The notes beneath the pieces are model-generated. The model saw nothing but the letters and a program-made list of their open reading frames with translations, did no database searches and had not been told where the DNA came from. The position numbers and the translations under genes are program-made. From Loigolactobacillus bifermentans DSM 20003 (lineage in GTDB: Bacteria > Bacillota > Bacilli > Lactobacillales > Lactobacillaceae): a DNA stretch of 64,000 nt. The stretch's first letter is position 1. The number at the start of each line of letters is the position of its first letter. Below are positions 1 through 7,909 of this stretch, piece by piece. Location of the stretch: assembly GCF_001434575.1 (NCBI RefSeq), contig NZ_AZDA01000003.1, forward strand, positions 1 through 64,000, in the 5' to 3' direction.

Positions 1-59
1 CTCCGAAATTAGATTTTGCGATAGCAAAATAGACCTTAGAGAACCTAGGAGGTGCCGTT

Positions 60-518
60 ATGCTTGAAAAAAAACGTCAAATTTTAGTTGCCGTTGATGG
101 CTCACCGCAGGCGCAACGCGCGTTTGTAAAAGGCGTCCAAATCGCACGTCAAAGTCAAGGGCAATTACATTTACTCGCCGTACTTGATATTTGGAACCGC
201 GATTATCAATATGACTTTCATCACGATCAAAATCGCGATGATTTTACCACGCAACTGGTTCAGCGAACTGAAAAACAGTTACAACAATTACAAGCTGATG
301 CCCATGATCTGGGGTTAGCTGATTGCGCTTATCACATTCGCTTTGGCAATCCCCGAACGGTGATCGCCCATGATTTTGTGCAAGATCATCAAATCGATTT
401 AATTCTGGTCGGCGCCACTGGAAAAGGTGCTGTGACACGGATGCTGATTGGCTCCACTGCAAATTACATCACGCGTGCCGCGCCTTGTGACGTTTTAGTG
501 GTGCATTCAGCCCTTTAA
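60..518 (+). CDS. Universal stress protein, UspA family
   Basis: This is a single-domain UspA protein of 152 residues, a usual length for the family. The N-terminal strand ILVAVDGS (residues 8-15) and the C-terminal nucleotide loop GATGKGAVTRMLIGST (about 117-132, pattern G-x2-G-x9-G-S/T) predict ATP binding. UspA proteins are cytoplasmic and help cells survive starvation and stress; the specific target is unknown. A clear AGGAGG lies 6-7 bases before the ATG. The gene stands alone on the plus strand in front of rpmB with about 125 bases between. Family assignment is secure; the biological role is not. Confidence 0.93.
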   Translation: MLEKKRQILVAVDGSPQAQRAFVKGVQIARQSQGQLHLLAVLDIWNRDYQYDFHHDQNRDDFTTQLVQRTEKQLQQLQADAHDLGLADCAYHIRFGNPRTVIAHDFVQDHQIDLILVGATGKGAVTRMLIGSTANYITRAAPCDVLVVHSAL

Positions 519-643
519 AAAAGACTGTCAAGCAAAATTACTTGAAAGAATTCTATTGCATTCCGGCAGGCTTTATGCTAAATTTATTCAAGTAAGTGTT
601 TCTTAAGGTGACATTTAAAAGTAATGGCAAGGGAGGCATTTTC

Positions 644-829
644 GTGGCTAAAGATTATTTAACTGGTCAAGGCACAACTTTTGGTAACAAGCGTTCACAC
701 GCCTTGAACCACAGTCGTCGTAGCTGGAAAGCCAACTTACAAAAAGTTCGGATCTTAGTTGACGGCAAACCAAAACGCGTTTGGGTATCCGCACGGACTT
801 TAAAATCCGGTAAAGTTACACGCGTTTAA
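644..829 (+). CDS. rpmB: 50S ribosomal protein L28
   Basis: L28 is a small basic protein of the large ribosomal subunit. The 61-residue product shows the family pattern: N-terminal [20 protein letters not shown], a basic middle and a C-terminal RTLKSGKV. I place the start at the GTG at 644 because GGGAGG at 631-636 sits 7 bases upstream and this gives the normal length. An upstream ATG at 596 would add a non-homologous 16-residue tail. The gene is monocistronic and ends just before a strong hairpin terminator. In Firmicutes rpmB often lies near the thiN-rpe-rsgA-prkC cluster, as it does here on the opposite strand. Confidence 0.96.
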   Translation: MAKDYLTGQGTTFGNKRSHALNHSRRSWKANLQKVRILVDGKPKRVWVSARTLKSGKVTRV

Positions 830-844
830 AACACGAAATAAAAA

Positions 845-877
845 AAGAGCTAAGCAAAATTTGCTTAGCTCTTTTTT
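845..877. terminator. Bidirectional intrinsic terminator between rpmB and thiN
   Basis: A near-perfect inverted repeat (GAGCTAAGCAAA paired with TTTGCTTAGCTC) is flanked by an A-run on the left and a T-run on the right. It can therefore stop rpmB transcripts on the plus strand and transcripts of the large thiN cluster coming from the right. Confidence 0.9.
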
Positions 878-1539
878 TAGGCGTTTAAATCACAACTTTG
901 AATCACTGCAACCACCCCACTGTTAAAGGAGAACGTCGCACTTTTTTTAGTAAATTGATTACTCGCATACATAATCGGTGCCGCATAATCTTGCAACCAT
1001 AAATGGTACTTGGTATCGTACAACGTTAGCTTTTCAACCGCTGTCATTGGTGCAAAGCCCACATAGTGCATGCCAGGTGCCTGAACAATCGTGTGCGTCC
1101 CAGGTAAATACAGTTGCAACAAGTTTTGTTGATCGACAATTTGGATGCGCGGCACAAATGGCCGAAAATCAGCACGCAATAACATAAAAAGATTATCTAA
1201 GAAATGATCCAACCGACCACCTGTTGCACCGTAAATCACGACTTGTGTCGCATGATAGTGATTTAAGGCTAAATGTAACGCTAATTCTGTATCCGTTTCA
1301 TCTTTATCGGCTACCGCCCATTGCATGTCAGGTACTTGTTGTGCAACCGTCTGCCGCTCCACTGCAGTTAGCGAGTCAAAGTCACCAATCGCGGCTAACG
1401 GCTGTAAACCTAATTTTAATAACCATAATGCCCCACGATCAGCCGCTAACCACTGCCCTGGAATCGTTGCTGGGTGTTCTTTTAAAACTGTAGGCCAAAA
1501 CTGCTTTGGCCCACCCACTAAAATATTAATGCGCGTCAT
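877..1539 (-). CDS. thiN: Thiamine pyrophosphokinase
   Basis: The enzyme converts thiamine and ATP to thiamine pyrophosphate and AMP in the cytosol. The 220-residue protein has the family signatures: an N-terminal ILVGGP, AADRGALWLL (about 32-41), the acidic motif GDFDSLT (52-58) and KDETDTELAL (79-88) that binds Mg-nucleotide, and GATGGRLDH (104-112). It is the last gene of the leftward cluster and overlaps the end of rpe by 14 bases, suggesting translational coupling. The stop codon abuts the shared terminator. The same rsgA-rpe-thiN order is widespread in Firmicutes. Confidence 0.95.
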   Translation of the reverse strand: MTRINILVGGPKQFWPTVLKEHPATIPGQWLAADRGALWLLKLGLQPLAAIGDFDSLTAVERQTVAQQVPDMQWAVADKDETDTELALHLALNHYHATQVVIYGATGGRLDHFLDNLFMLLRADFRPFVPRIQIVDQQNLLQLYLPGTHTIVQAPGMHYVGFAPMTAVEKLTLYDTKYHLWLQDYAAPIMYASNQFTKKSATFSFNSGVVAVIQSCDLNA

Positions 1540-2191
1540 GTTTTGTCACCAAATGGCGCAACGTGGCTAGCTGACGGGCCGGCTCCCCAGCAAAGGTGTA
1601 AGAACCTGCCACAAAAACATTGGCCCCTGCTTGTGCACAAGCTGTCGCTGTTTGTTCATTGACGCCACCATCTACTTCAATATTAAAATGGTAATTTTCA
1701 TTAGTTTGCCGTAATTGATCTAAGCGCTTGACCTTGGTCAACATATCTGGCAAGAAGCTTTGGCCGCCAAAGCCCGGGTTGACGGTCATTACCAGTACTT
1801 GATCCACCATTGGCAACACATTTTTAATCGCCTCAAGTGGCGTGCCTGGGTTTAACACAACACCTGCTTGTATGTTAGCCGCCTTAATTTGCTGGATCAC
1901 ACGATAAATATGTGGTGTGCTTTCAACGTGCACTGTTAAAATGTCGGCACCTGCTTTGGCAAAATCAGCAACATAACGTTCTGGTTCAACGATCATCAAA
2001 TGACAATCCAACGTTAATTTGGTGATTGGCCGTAACGCTGCCACCATCCCGGGGCCAAACGTAATGTTAGGTACAAACTGACCATCCATAATATCAACGT
2101 GTAAATAGTCAGCGCCTGCTTGCTCAACCATCTTAACATCATGTTCCAAATTCATAAAATCTGCACTTAAAATTGATGGTGCTAATTTCAT
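1526..2191 (-). CDS. rpe: Ribulose-phosphate 3-epimerase
   Basis: This enzyme interconverts ribulose 5-phosphate and xylulose 5-phosphate in the pentose phosphate or phosphoketolase route. The 221-residue TIM barrel begins MKLAPSILSADF. It shows the metal and catalytic motifs HVDIMDGQFVPN (31-42), LDCHLMI (62-68), VNPGFGGQSF (about 137-146) and the phosphate-binding EVDGGVN (172-178). It overlaps rsgA by 4 bases (ATGA) upstream and thiN by 14 bases downstream, so the three genes are likely co-translated. Length and motifs are typical. Confidence 0.97.
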   Translation of the reverse strand: MKLAPSILSADFMNLEHDVKMVEQAGADYLHVDIMDGQFVPNITFGPGMVAALRPITKLTLDCHLMIVEPERYVADFAKAGADILTVHVESTPHIYRVIQQIKAANIQAGVVLNPGTPLEAIKNVLPMVDQVLVMTVNPGFGGQSFLPDMLTKVKRLDQLRQTNENYHFNIEVDGGVNEQTATACAQAGANVFVAGSYTFAGEPARQLATLRHLVTKHDAH

Positions 2192-3093
2192 TTCGACCGT
2201 CCCTCTTTCATATAAACTGGTTTTTCAGCTTTTTTCTCAGTTCGGAATTGTAAATAGTTCTCATAACGACTGGCTAACAGCTCACCCGCTGTTACGGCTG
2301 CCTTAACCGCACAACCTGGCTCATGATCATGTTGGCACCCACGATATTTACATTGATCCGCCAACGCCACAAAATCTGGAAAAAGATTGCCTAGGGTATT
2401 CAAATCAAGATCCGTTAACGCCAATGACGAAAAGCCCGGTGTATCGGCCACTAAACCATCTGCTAACGGCCACAACTCAACGTGACGTGTGGTATGCTTC
2501 CCACGAGAAAGGCTTTCCGATACAGCCGCTGTTTGTAACTGTAGTTCTGGTGCAATATGGTTGATCAAAGTAGATTTGCCTGCCCCAGATTGACCGGTTA
2601 ATACCGTTAGGCGGTCCTTAAAATGACGGATCAACGCAGCAATATTATCCGCTTGGTAAGGATCAGGTGCCATAAAAACAGGATAACCGATTTTTTGATA
2701 ATAAGCCAAAGTTGTGGTTAACTTGGCCAATGCCGCTTCATCCAACAAATCTGTTTTCGTTAAATAAATCAACGGTTGAATTTCTTTTGCCTCTAAGATC
2801 ACCAAAAAACGATCCAATAAGTTACTATTAAAATCCGGTTTTACTGCTGATGTCACCACCACGGCTTGATCAACATTGGCGACTGGTGGCCGCTTTAACT
2901 GATTGTGCCGTTTTTGAATCGCTAAAATATAACCATCCGTTGGACTGGTGCTTGAAAACTCCACCCGATCACCAACCAAAGGTGCTAAGCGTCGTTTTCG
3001 AAAATTTCCGCGTGCGCGCGTTTGATAAAGCGCGTCACCAGATTTCACATAATAAAAACCACTTAATGCTTTTCTAATTTGGCCAATTGCCAC
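2188..3093 (-). CDS. rsgA: Ribosome small subunit-dependent GTPase A
   Basis: RsgA is a circularly permuted GTPase that checks late 30S subunit assembly. The 301-residue protein has an N-terminal OB fold (to about residue 65). Its G motifs come in permuted order: TKTD (112-115, G4), GQSGAGKS (167-174, G1) and DTPG (217-220, G3). A C-terminal zinc site follows, with Cys248, Cys253, His255 and Cys261. It lies downstream of the PASTA kinase gene; in several Firmicutes this GTPase is a substrate of that kinase, which fits the conserved linkage but is not shown here. It overlaps rpe by 4 bases. Confidence 0.97.
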   Translation of the reverse strand: MAIGQIRKALSGFYYVKSGDALYQTRARGNFRKRRLAPLVGDRVEFSSTSPTDGYILAIQKRHNQLKRPPVANVDQAVVVTSAVKPDFNSNLLDRFLVILEAKEIQPLIYLTKTDLLDEAALAKLTTTLAYYQKIGYPVFMAPDPYQADNIAALIRHFKDRLTVLTGQSGAGKSTLINHIAPELQLQTAAVSESLSRGKHTTRHVELWPLADGLVADTPGFSSLALTDLDLNTLGNLFPDFVALADQCKYRGCQHDHEPGCAVKAAVTAGELLASRYENYLQFRTEKKAEKPVYMKEGRSK

Positions 3094-3134
3094 AAGCTAA
3101 CCCACTTTCTAAGTCTATTCCAATGTTCTAATGC

Positions 3135-4838
3135 TTAATTATCGCCGATTGCCCCTTTGGAGATCGTTACCGTCACCTGATCTCCTGGTTGGACGTAACT
3201 ACCAGCAGTCGGTTTTTGCGACATTACCGATCCAGACCGAACGGTATCCGAATAATCGCTTTTAAGCGTCAATTTCAACCCGGTACTATTGGTATATTCG
3301 CTGACACTGGCTTGTGACCAGTTGATCATGTTGCGGAAACTAAAGGCATTTGCCCCTGCACCGACTTCTAATTTTAACGTTGTTTGACGCGGAATCACTT
3401 CAATCCCTGCTGCCAGACTTTGACGGACGATCTGATTACGGGTTGCGGTGTCCGACATGATCAATTTTCGTTTAACCGTAAACCCTTGCTGTCGTAATTG
3501 CTGTGCCACAGCTGTGTAATCCTGGCCCTGATAATCTTTCAGTTTGTACGTGGCTTGTCCTGAGCTCACCACCACCGCAACAGACTGTTGTTTTTTGATT
3601 TTTTGACCGGACGTTGGTGTCGAACGGATCACTTTGCCCTTCGCCACAGTGGCACTACTTTTACGGGTTACTTTTCCCAGCTTCAACTGTTGCTGTCGCA
3701 GCTGCTTCTGGGCTTGATGGGTGGTTAAATGGCTTAGGCGAGGCACCGTTACCGGCTGTTGTGTTTGCCAAAAAGCAAAGCCGCCACCACCAATTGCCAC
3801 AACCAACCCCACCGCCAGTACGATCAACAGCCAAGGGGAATGGCGGTGATCTTTTTGTTGCTGTAAGGCTTGATCAGGCTTAATTTCTGGCATCACCGCT
3901 GTTTGAGACGTTGCTGTCACTGCTGGTTGTGACGTTTCTGGTGGCTTGATCGGCGCAATGATCTTTGTTTCTTCATCGTCTACTTGCGGACGATATTTCG
4001 TTTCACCGACCCGTTCTGGCTGCAAAACAGTTCGCAGATCAGTGGCCATTTCTGCCACAGAACGATAGCGGTCGATTGGTGCTTTAGCTGTCGCTTTTAG
4101 CACCACGTTTTCCAAGGCCTGGGGGATCTTAGGGTCGATTTTGCGAACCGAAGGAATATCACTTTGAAAATGTTTTAAGGCAATGCTTACCGCTGTTTCA
4201 CCTTCAAAGGGCACTTTGCTGGTCAACATTTCATATAAAATAATTCCCAACGCATAAATATCAGACTGCTTCGTCGCCACACTGCCCCGCGCCTGTTCAG
4301 GTGACAAATAATGAACTGACCCTAACAATGAATTGGTTTGCGTCAGTGAATTTTCAGACAAAGCAACTGCAATGCCGAAATCCGTAATTTTAATGTGTCC
4401 TGATTCATTGACTAAAATATTCTGTGGTTTCAAATCACGATGAATAATGCCATGGGCGTGGGCCTGATTCACAGCCGACAAAATCTCATTCATAATATTG
4501 ATCACGCTTTGGTAAGGCATCGGATAGTGGGCTGCAATGTATTGCTTCAGGTCCATCCCTTTCACATATTCCATTGCAATGTACTGGATACCATGATCCT
4601 CACCTACATCGTAAACCGCCACAATATGCGGGTGGACGAGTTCAGTTGATGCCAACTCTTCTCGTTGAAAGCGCCGCATCGTAGCCGGATCATGCTGTAA
4701 GTCTAACCGCAAAATTTTGATGGCAACATCACGGTCTAAAATCAAGTCGTGCGCTAAATAGACGTTGGCCATCCCACCTTCGCCAATTGAGCGCATAATG
4801 CGATAGCGGCCATCTAATTTATAACCGATTTCCATCAT
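3135..4838 (-). CDS. prkC: PASTA-domain Ser/Thr protein kinase
   Basis: This membrane Hanks-type kinase senses cell-wall fragments or lipid II and controls growth and wall synthesis. The 567-residue protein has a cytoplasmic kinase domain (about 10-275) with the Gly-rich loop GEGGMANVY, the ATP lysine at about 41, HRDLKPQN (133-140) and DFG (153-155). A charged linker leads to one membrane helix (about 335-357) and three extracellular PASTA repeats (about 362-425, 430-495 and 500-565). It overlaps the phosphatase gene by 4 bases, the classic kinase-phosphatase pair. Family members autophosphorylate in the loop after DFG, where this protein is Ser/Thr-rich. Confidence 0.96.
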   Translation of the reverse strand: MMEIGYKLDGRYRIMRSIGEGGMANVYLAHDLILDRDVAIKILRLDLQHDPATMRRFQREELASTELVHPHIVAVYDVGEDHGIQYIAMEYVKGMDLKQYIAAHYPMPYQSVINIMNEILSAVNQAHAHGIIHRDLKPQNILVNESGHIKITDFGIAVALSENSLTQTNSLLGSVHYLSPEQARGSVATKQSDIYALGIILYEMLTSKVPFEGETAVSIALKHFQSDIPSVRKIDPKIPQALENVVLKATAKAPIDRYRSVAEMATDLRTVLQPERVGETKYRPQVDDEETKIIAPIKPPETSQPAVTATSQTAVMPEIKPDQALQQQKDHRHSPWLLIVLAVGLVVAIGGGGFAFWQTQQPVTVPRLSHLTTHQAQKQLRQQQLKLGKVTRKSSATVAKGKVIRSTPTSGQKIKKQQSVAVVVSSGQATYKLKDYQGQDYTAVAQQLRQQGFTVKRKLIMSDTATRNQIVRQSLAAGIEVIPRQTTLKLEVGAGANAFSFRNMINWSQASVSEYTNSTGLKLTLKSDYSDTVRSGSVMSQKPTAGSYVQPGDQVTVTISKGAIGDN

Positions 4839-5584
4839 TTTGCGGCCACCTCACGATCTTCATATAATAGTAGTGCCGTAATATTATCCAAGCCACCGGC
4901 CGTATTGGCCATTTGAATCAAATGCTCACACTTACCCGCCAAACTCAGTTGCTGATTGTTGAGAATCGTTGCAATTTCAGTATCGGACACCATATTCGTC
5001 AAGCCATCTGTGCACAGCAAAATATAATCCCCATATTGTGAACGGCGCACGGTTACATCGGCATTCGCCTCCGCAGAAACCCCAAGTGTACGGGTGATCA
5101 CATTTTTCTGGGGATGATGCCGGGCATCTTCAGGACTTAACGCGCCTTGCTTGACCAGTTCATTGACCAATGAATGGTCTTCCGTTAATTGTGTTAGCAC
5201 TTGCTGCCGCATTAAATAGGCCCGACTATCCCCAATGTTGGCAATAATAAACTCATTTTGAAAATAGATCACCGCCACAAATGTGGTCCCCATTCCGGAT
5301 AGATCCGGATATTGTTTCGACTTTTTCAAAATGTGTTGATTTTCTTTTTGTAATTCTGTCACCAACCAAGAAATAATCGGTTCAACTTTTTCAAAATTGG
5401 TATGCTCAAAATCATGGCCAATGTGTAAGACGGCCATTGCCGACGCAACATCGCCACCTAAGTGCCCGCCCATCCCATCTGCAACAATGGCAAACCGCAC
5501 CCCTGCTGCATTTTGATAGATGCCCACATAATCTTCATTTTTTGGACGGCGTTGACCGACGTTAGTCCGATACGCAAACTTCAT
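4835..5584 (-). CDS. prpC: PP2C-family protein phosphatase, partner of the PASTA kinase
   Basis: This Mn/Mg-dependent Ser/Thr phosphatase reverses kinase phosphorylation. Family motifs are visible in order: RRPKNEDY near the N-terminus, VADGMGGHLGGDVAS, GDSRAYL, CTDGLTNM and GLDNIT, which carry the metal-binding aspartates. I chose the internal ATG at 5584 giving 249 residues, because the protein then begins with the conserved MKFAYRTNVGQ and a GGGG-containing ribosome site precedes it. An in-frame start at 5617 would lie inside rsmB. The gene sits 5 bases after rsmB and overlaps prkC by 4 bases. Confidence 0.95.
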   Translation of the reverse strand: MKFAYRTNVGQRRPKNEDYVGIYQNAAGVRFAIVADGMGGHLGGDVASAMAVLHIGHDFEHTNFEKVEPIISWLVTELQKENQHILKKSKQYPDLSGMGTTFVAVIYFQNEFIIANIGDSRAYLMRQQVLTQLTEDHSLVNELVKQGALSPEDARHHPQKNVITRTLGVSAEANADVTVRRSQYGDYILLCTDGLTNMVSDTEIATILNNQQLSLAGKCEHLIQMANTAGGLDNITALLLYEDREVAAK

Positions 5585-5589
5585 GACTG

Positions 5590-6945
5590 TTACCCCATTT
5601 TTCGTTGCAAACAACAAATAAAGAAACCATCTGTGCCATAATCATCCGGATATAACCGTAAGTATGGTGCGGTTGGCACCTTTAAAGGTTGCTTGGTTTT
5701 CACTGTAATCGTTGTAAATTCTGGATGCTGTGCTAAAAATTGTGCCACCACATCCTTATTTTCCTCATCCACAATGGTACACGTACTATAAGTTAAAATG
5801 CCCCCAGGCTTCACCTTGCTGGCCACGCTATTTAAAAGCGTCAATTGCACTTTGGCCAAATTTAAAATATCTGCTGGTTGCCGTGCATAACGAATCTCCG
5901 GTTTACGTCGTAACAACCCTAAGCCAGAACAAGGCGCATCCACCAGCACCCGATCAAATTGACCGTCTGCAAAAACAGTGGCTACCTGTCGTGCATCTAA
6001 GGCCTGCGCCTGAACGACATCCGAAACACCTAAACGTTTGGCATTTTGCCGAATCAACTTCACCTTATGTGGGTGCAGATCCAGCGCCACGACTTGACCC
6101 CCAGCAGCCGCTGACAAATAAGTGGCAATATGCGTGGTTTTTCCACCCGGTGCGGCACAAGCATCTAACACCTGAGTAGCTGGTTGTAGCTGTAAACTTG
6201 GCGCCACTAACATCGAACTTTCATCTTGAATGGTATATTGACCAGCCGCAAATGCAGGGGTTCCTGCCAAGAAACCGTTACTGGCCACCAAAGCGTCAGG
6301 TGTTAATTGGCTGGCTTCAACATCAATTCCTTGTTGCTTTAAATTATCGGCTAACTGTGGCACCGTTGTCAATCGCTGATTCACACGAATTGAAGCCCGT
6401 GGTGGTTCATTGATAGCCGTTAGTAAATGACGCGTTTTGGTTTCGCCTAGCTGTTGCAATAATTTTGTTACCAGCCATTCTGGCACACTGGCGGTTAAGC
6501 TTAATTGTTTTGCCAGCGGTTGAACTTGCGTGAGGTCCGCCACGCCAACCCGCTGAATTTGTCGTAAAATAGCGGTGACTAAGCCAGCGACCCCACGATT
6601 ACCACGTTTTTTGGCAATTTCAGTGGTTTCAAAGAAAATTGCCCGCGCCGGTACACGATCTAAGTATTCCAATTGATACAATGCGGTTTGTAACAAAAGG
6701 CGCACCCAATGTTCCATTTTTTTCGGTTTTTTAATAAAAGGTGTTAACCAATAGTCCAGGGTCAATTGATGTTGCATGGTGCCATAAACAATATTGGTCA
6801 ACAGCCCTGCATCTCGTGGTGCAAGTGATGCTTGCTTTAATAATTGATCAAGTGCGACATTTAAATAACTGCCTTGATCGGTTACCCGTTCCAGTAGCGT
6901 TACAGCCAGTGCCCTTGGATTTGTACTCTGCTTATTGCCCATCAA
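5590..6945 (-). CDS. rsmB: 16S rRNA (cytosine-967-C5) methyltransferase
   Basis: RsmB adds a methyl group to C5 of C967 in 16S rRNA using S-adenosylmethionine. The 451-residue protein has an N-terminal NusB-like RNA-binding domain (about 8-140) and a C-terminal Rossmann methyltransferase domain. In the latter, DACAAPGGKTTH binds the cofactor, VDAPCSGLGLLRRKPE holds the first catalytic cysteine and YSTCTI the second. Two Met codons open the frame; either gives a normal N-terminus. It overlaps fmt by 14 bases, and the fmt-rsmB-prpC-prkC order is a conserved Firmicutes arrangement. Confidence 0.96.
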   Translation of the reverse strand: MMGNKQSTNPRALAVTLLERVTDQGSYLNVALDQLLKQASLAPRDAGLLTNIVYGTMQHQLTLDYWLTPFIKKPKKMEHWVRLLLQTALYQLEYLDRVPARAIFFETTEIAKKRGNRGVAGLVTAILRQIQRVGVADLTQVQPLAKQLSLTASVPEWLVTKLLQQLGETKTRHLLTAINEPPRASIRVNQRLTTVPQLADNLKQQGIDVEASQLTPDALVASNGFLAGTPAFAAGQYTIQDESSMLVAPSLQLQPATQVLDACAAPGGKTTHIATYLSAAAGGQVVALDLHPHKVKLIRQNAKRLGVSDVVQAQALDARQVATVFADGQFDRVLVDAPCSGLGLLRRKPEIRYARQPADILNLAKVQLTLLNSVASKVKPGGILTYSTCTIVDEENKDVVAQFLAQHPEFTTITVKTKQPLKVPTAPYLRLYPDDYGTDGFFICCLQRKMG

Positions 6946-7882
6946 ATAATAATTGTCCTTCCTTTAAAGCGTGACCCATCCCATTCAGGTAAGCCGTGAT
7001 CGTCATCCGTGCCTTGCCAGCAGGCTGTAATTCATCAATTGCAAAAATCGTACCATCACCTGCTGCTACCTGCAAGACGTGCTTACCACGCACCACAATG
7101 GTCCCTGGTGTCGCCGTTGTCGTCCCTGCTACCGGTGTAACAGCCCACAATTTTACCCGTTGCCCTTGATGCTTAACGTAAGCGCCTGGTAATGGCCGCA
7201 ATGCCCGCACCTTTTGATCAATTGCAACCGCAGTGGTATTCAGATTGATCACTTCTTCATCGGGTTTAATATTTGCTGAAAAAGTCACTTGTGCTGGATC
7301 CTGAGGTTGTGGCGTGATTTCACCTGCTAATAACCGCGGCAGGGTTGCCACCAACAATTCCTCACCAACTTTGCTTAACCGATCAAATAAGGTGCCATTG
7401 TCATCCGTTGGTGTAATTGCAAGGGTTTGTTGCGCTAAAATATCGCCTGCATCCATTTTCTTCACCATTTCCATAATGGTGACACCTGTTTCAGCATCAC
7501 CATTTAAAATGGCGTATTGAATCGGCGCACCACCACGATACTTCGGCAACAATGAGGCGTGGACGTTTAAGGCCCATTTTTGCGCTGCAGCTAACACATT
7601 TGTAGGTAAGAATTGGCCAAATGCAGCTGTGATCAATAAATCCGGTTTTAACGCGATGATCTCATCTGCTTCTGGACTACCACTTAATTTTTCAGGCTGT
7701 AAAACCTTTAAGTTGTGGGCCAATGCCACTGCTTTAACTGGTGAAGGCGTTAAGCGGTGCTTCCGGCCAACTGGTCGGTCGGGTTGGGTCACAACCGCTA
7801 AAACGTCATAACCTTCCTTTAATAAACGTTCTAAAATTGGTGCCGAAAAGGCAGGTGTTCCCATAAATATAACTGATGTCAT
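6932..7882 (-). CDS. fmt: Methionyl-tRNA formyltransferase
   Basis: Fmt formylates the initiator Met-tRNA using 10-formyl-tetrahydrofolate, preparing it for initiation. The 316-residue protein starts with IFMGTPAFSAPIL and carries the formyl-folate site signature HASLLPKYRGGAPIQ with catalytic His and nearby Asp (MDAGDIL). A C-terminal OB-like domain (about 205-316) binds tRNA. Downstream it overlaps rsmB; upstream it follows priA with 27 bases between. The folate supply enzyme FolD is encoded in the second cluster of this window. Confidence 0.97.
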   Translation of the reverse strand: MTSVIFMGTPAFSAPILERLLKEGYDVLAVVTQPDRPVGRKHRLTPSPVKAVALAHNLKVLQPEKLSGSPEADEIIALKPDLLITAAFGQFLPTNVLAAAQKWALNVHASLLPKYRGGAPIQYAILNGDAETGVTIMEMVKKMDAGDILAQQTLAITPTDDNGTLFDRLSKVGEELLVATLPRLLAGEITPQPQDPAQVTFSANIKPDEEVINLNTTAVAIDQKVRALRPLPGAYVKHQGQRVKLWAVTPVAGTTTATPGTIVVRGKHVLQVAAGDGTIFAIDELQPAGKARMTITAYLNGMGHALKEGQLLFDGQ

Positions 7883-7909
7883 GTCATCACTACTTTCTTC
7901 AATTAAGGC

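Noticed and set aside
1-59. Hairpin ATTTTGC-GATA-GCAAAAT before the usp gene as a terminator
   Set aside because: No T-run follows and the upstream gene is outside the window, so no function can be given.
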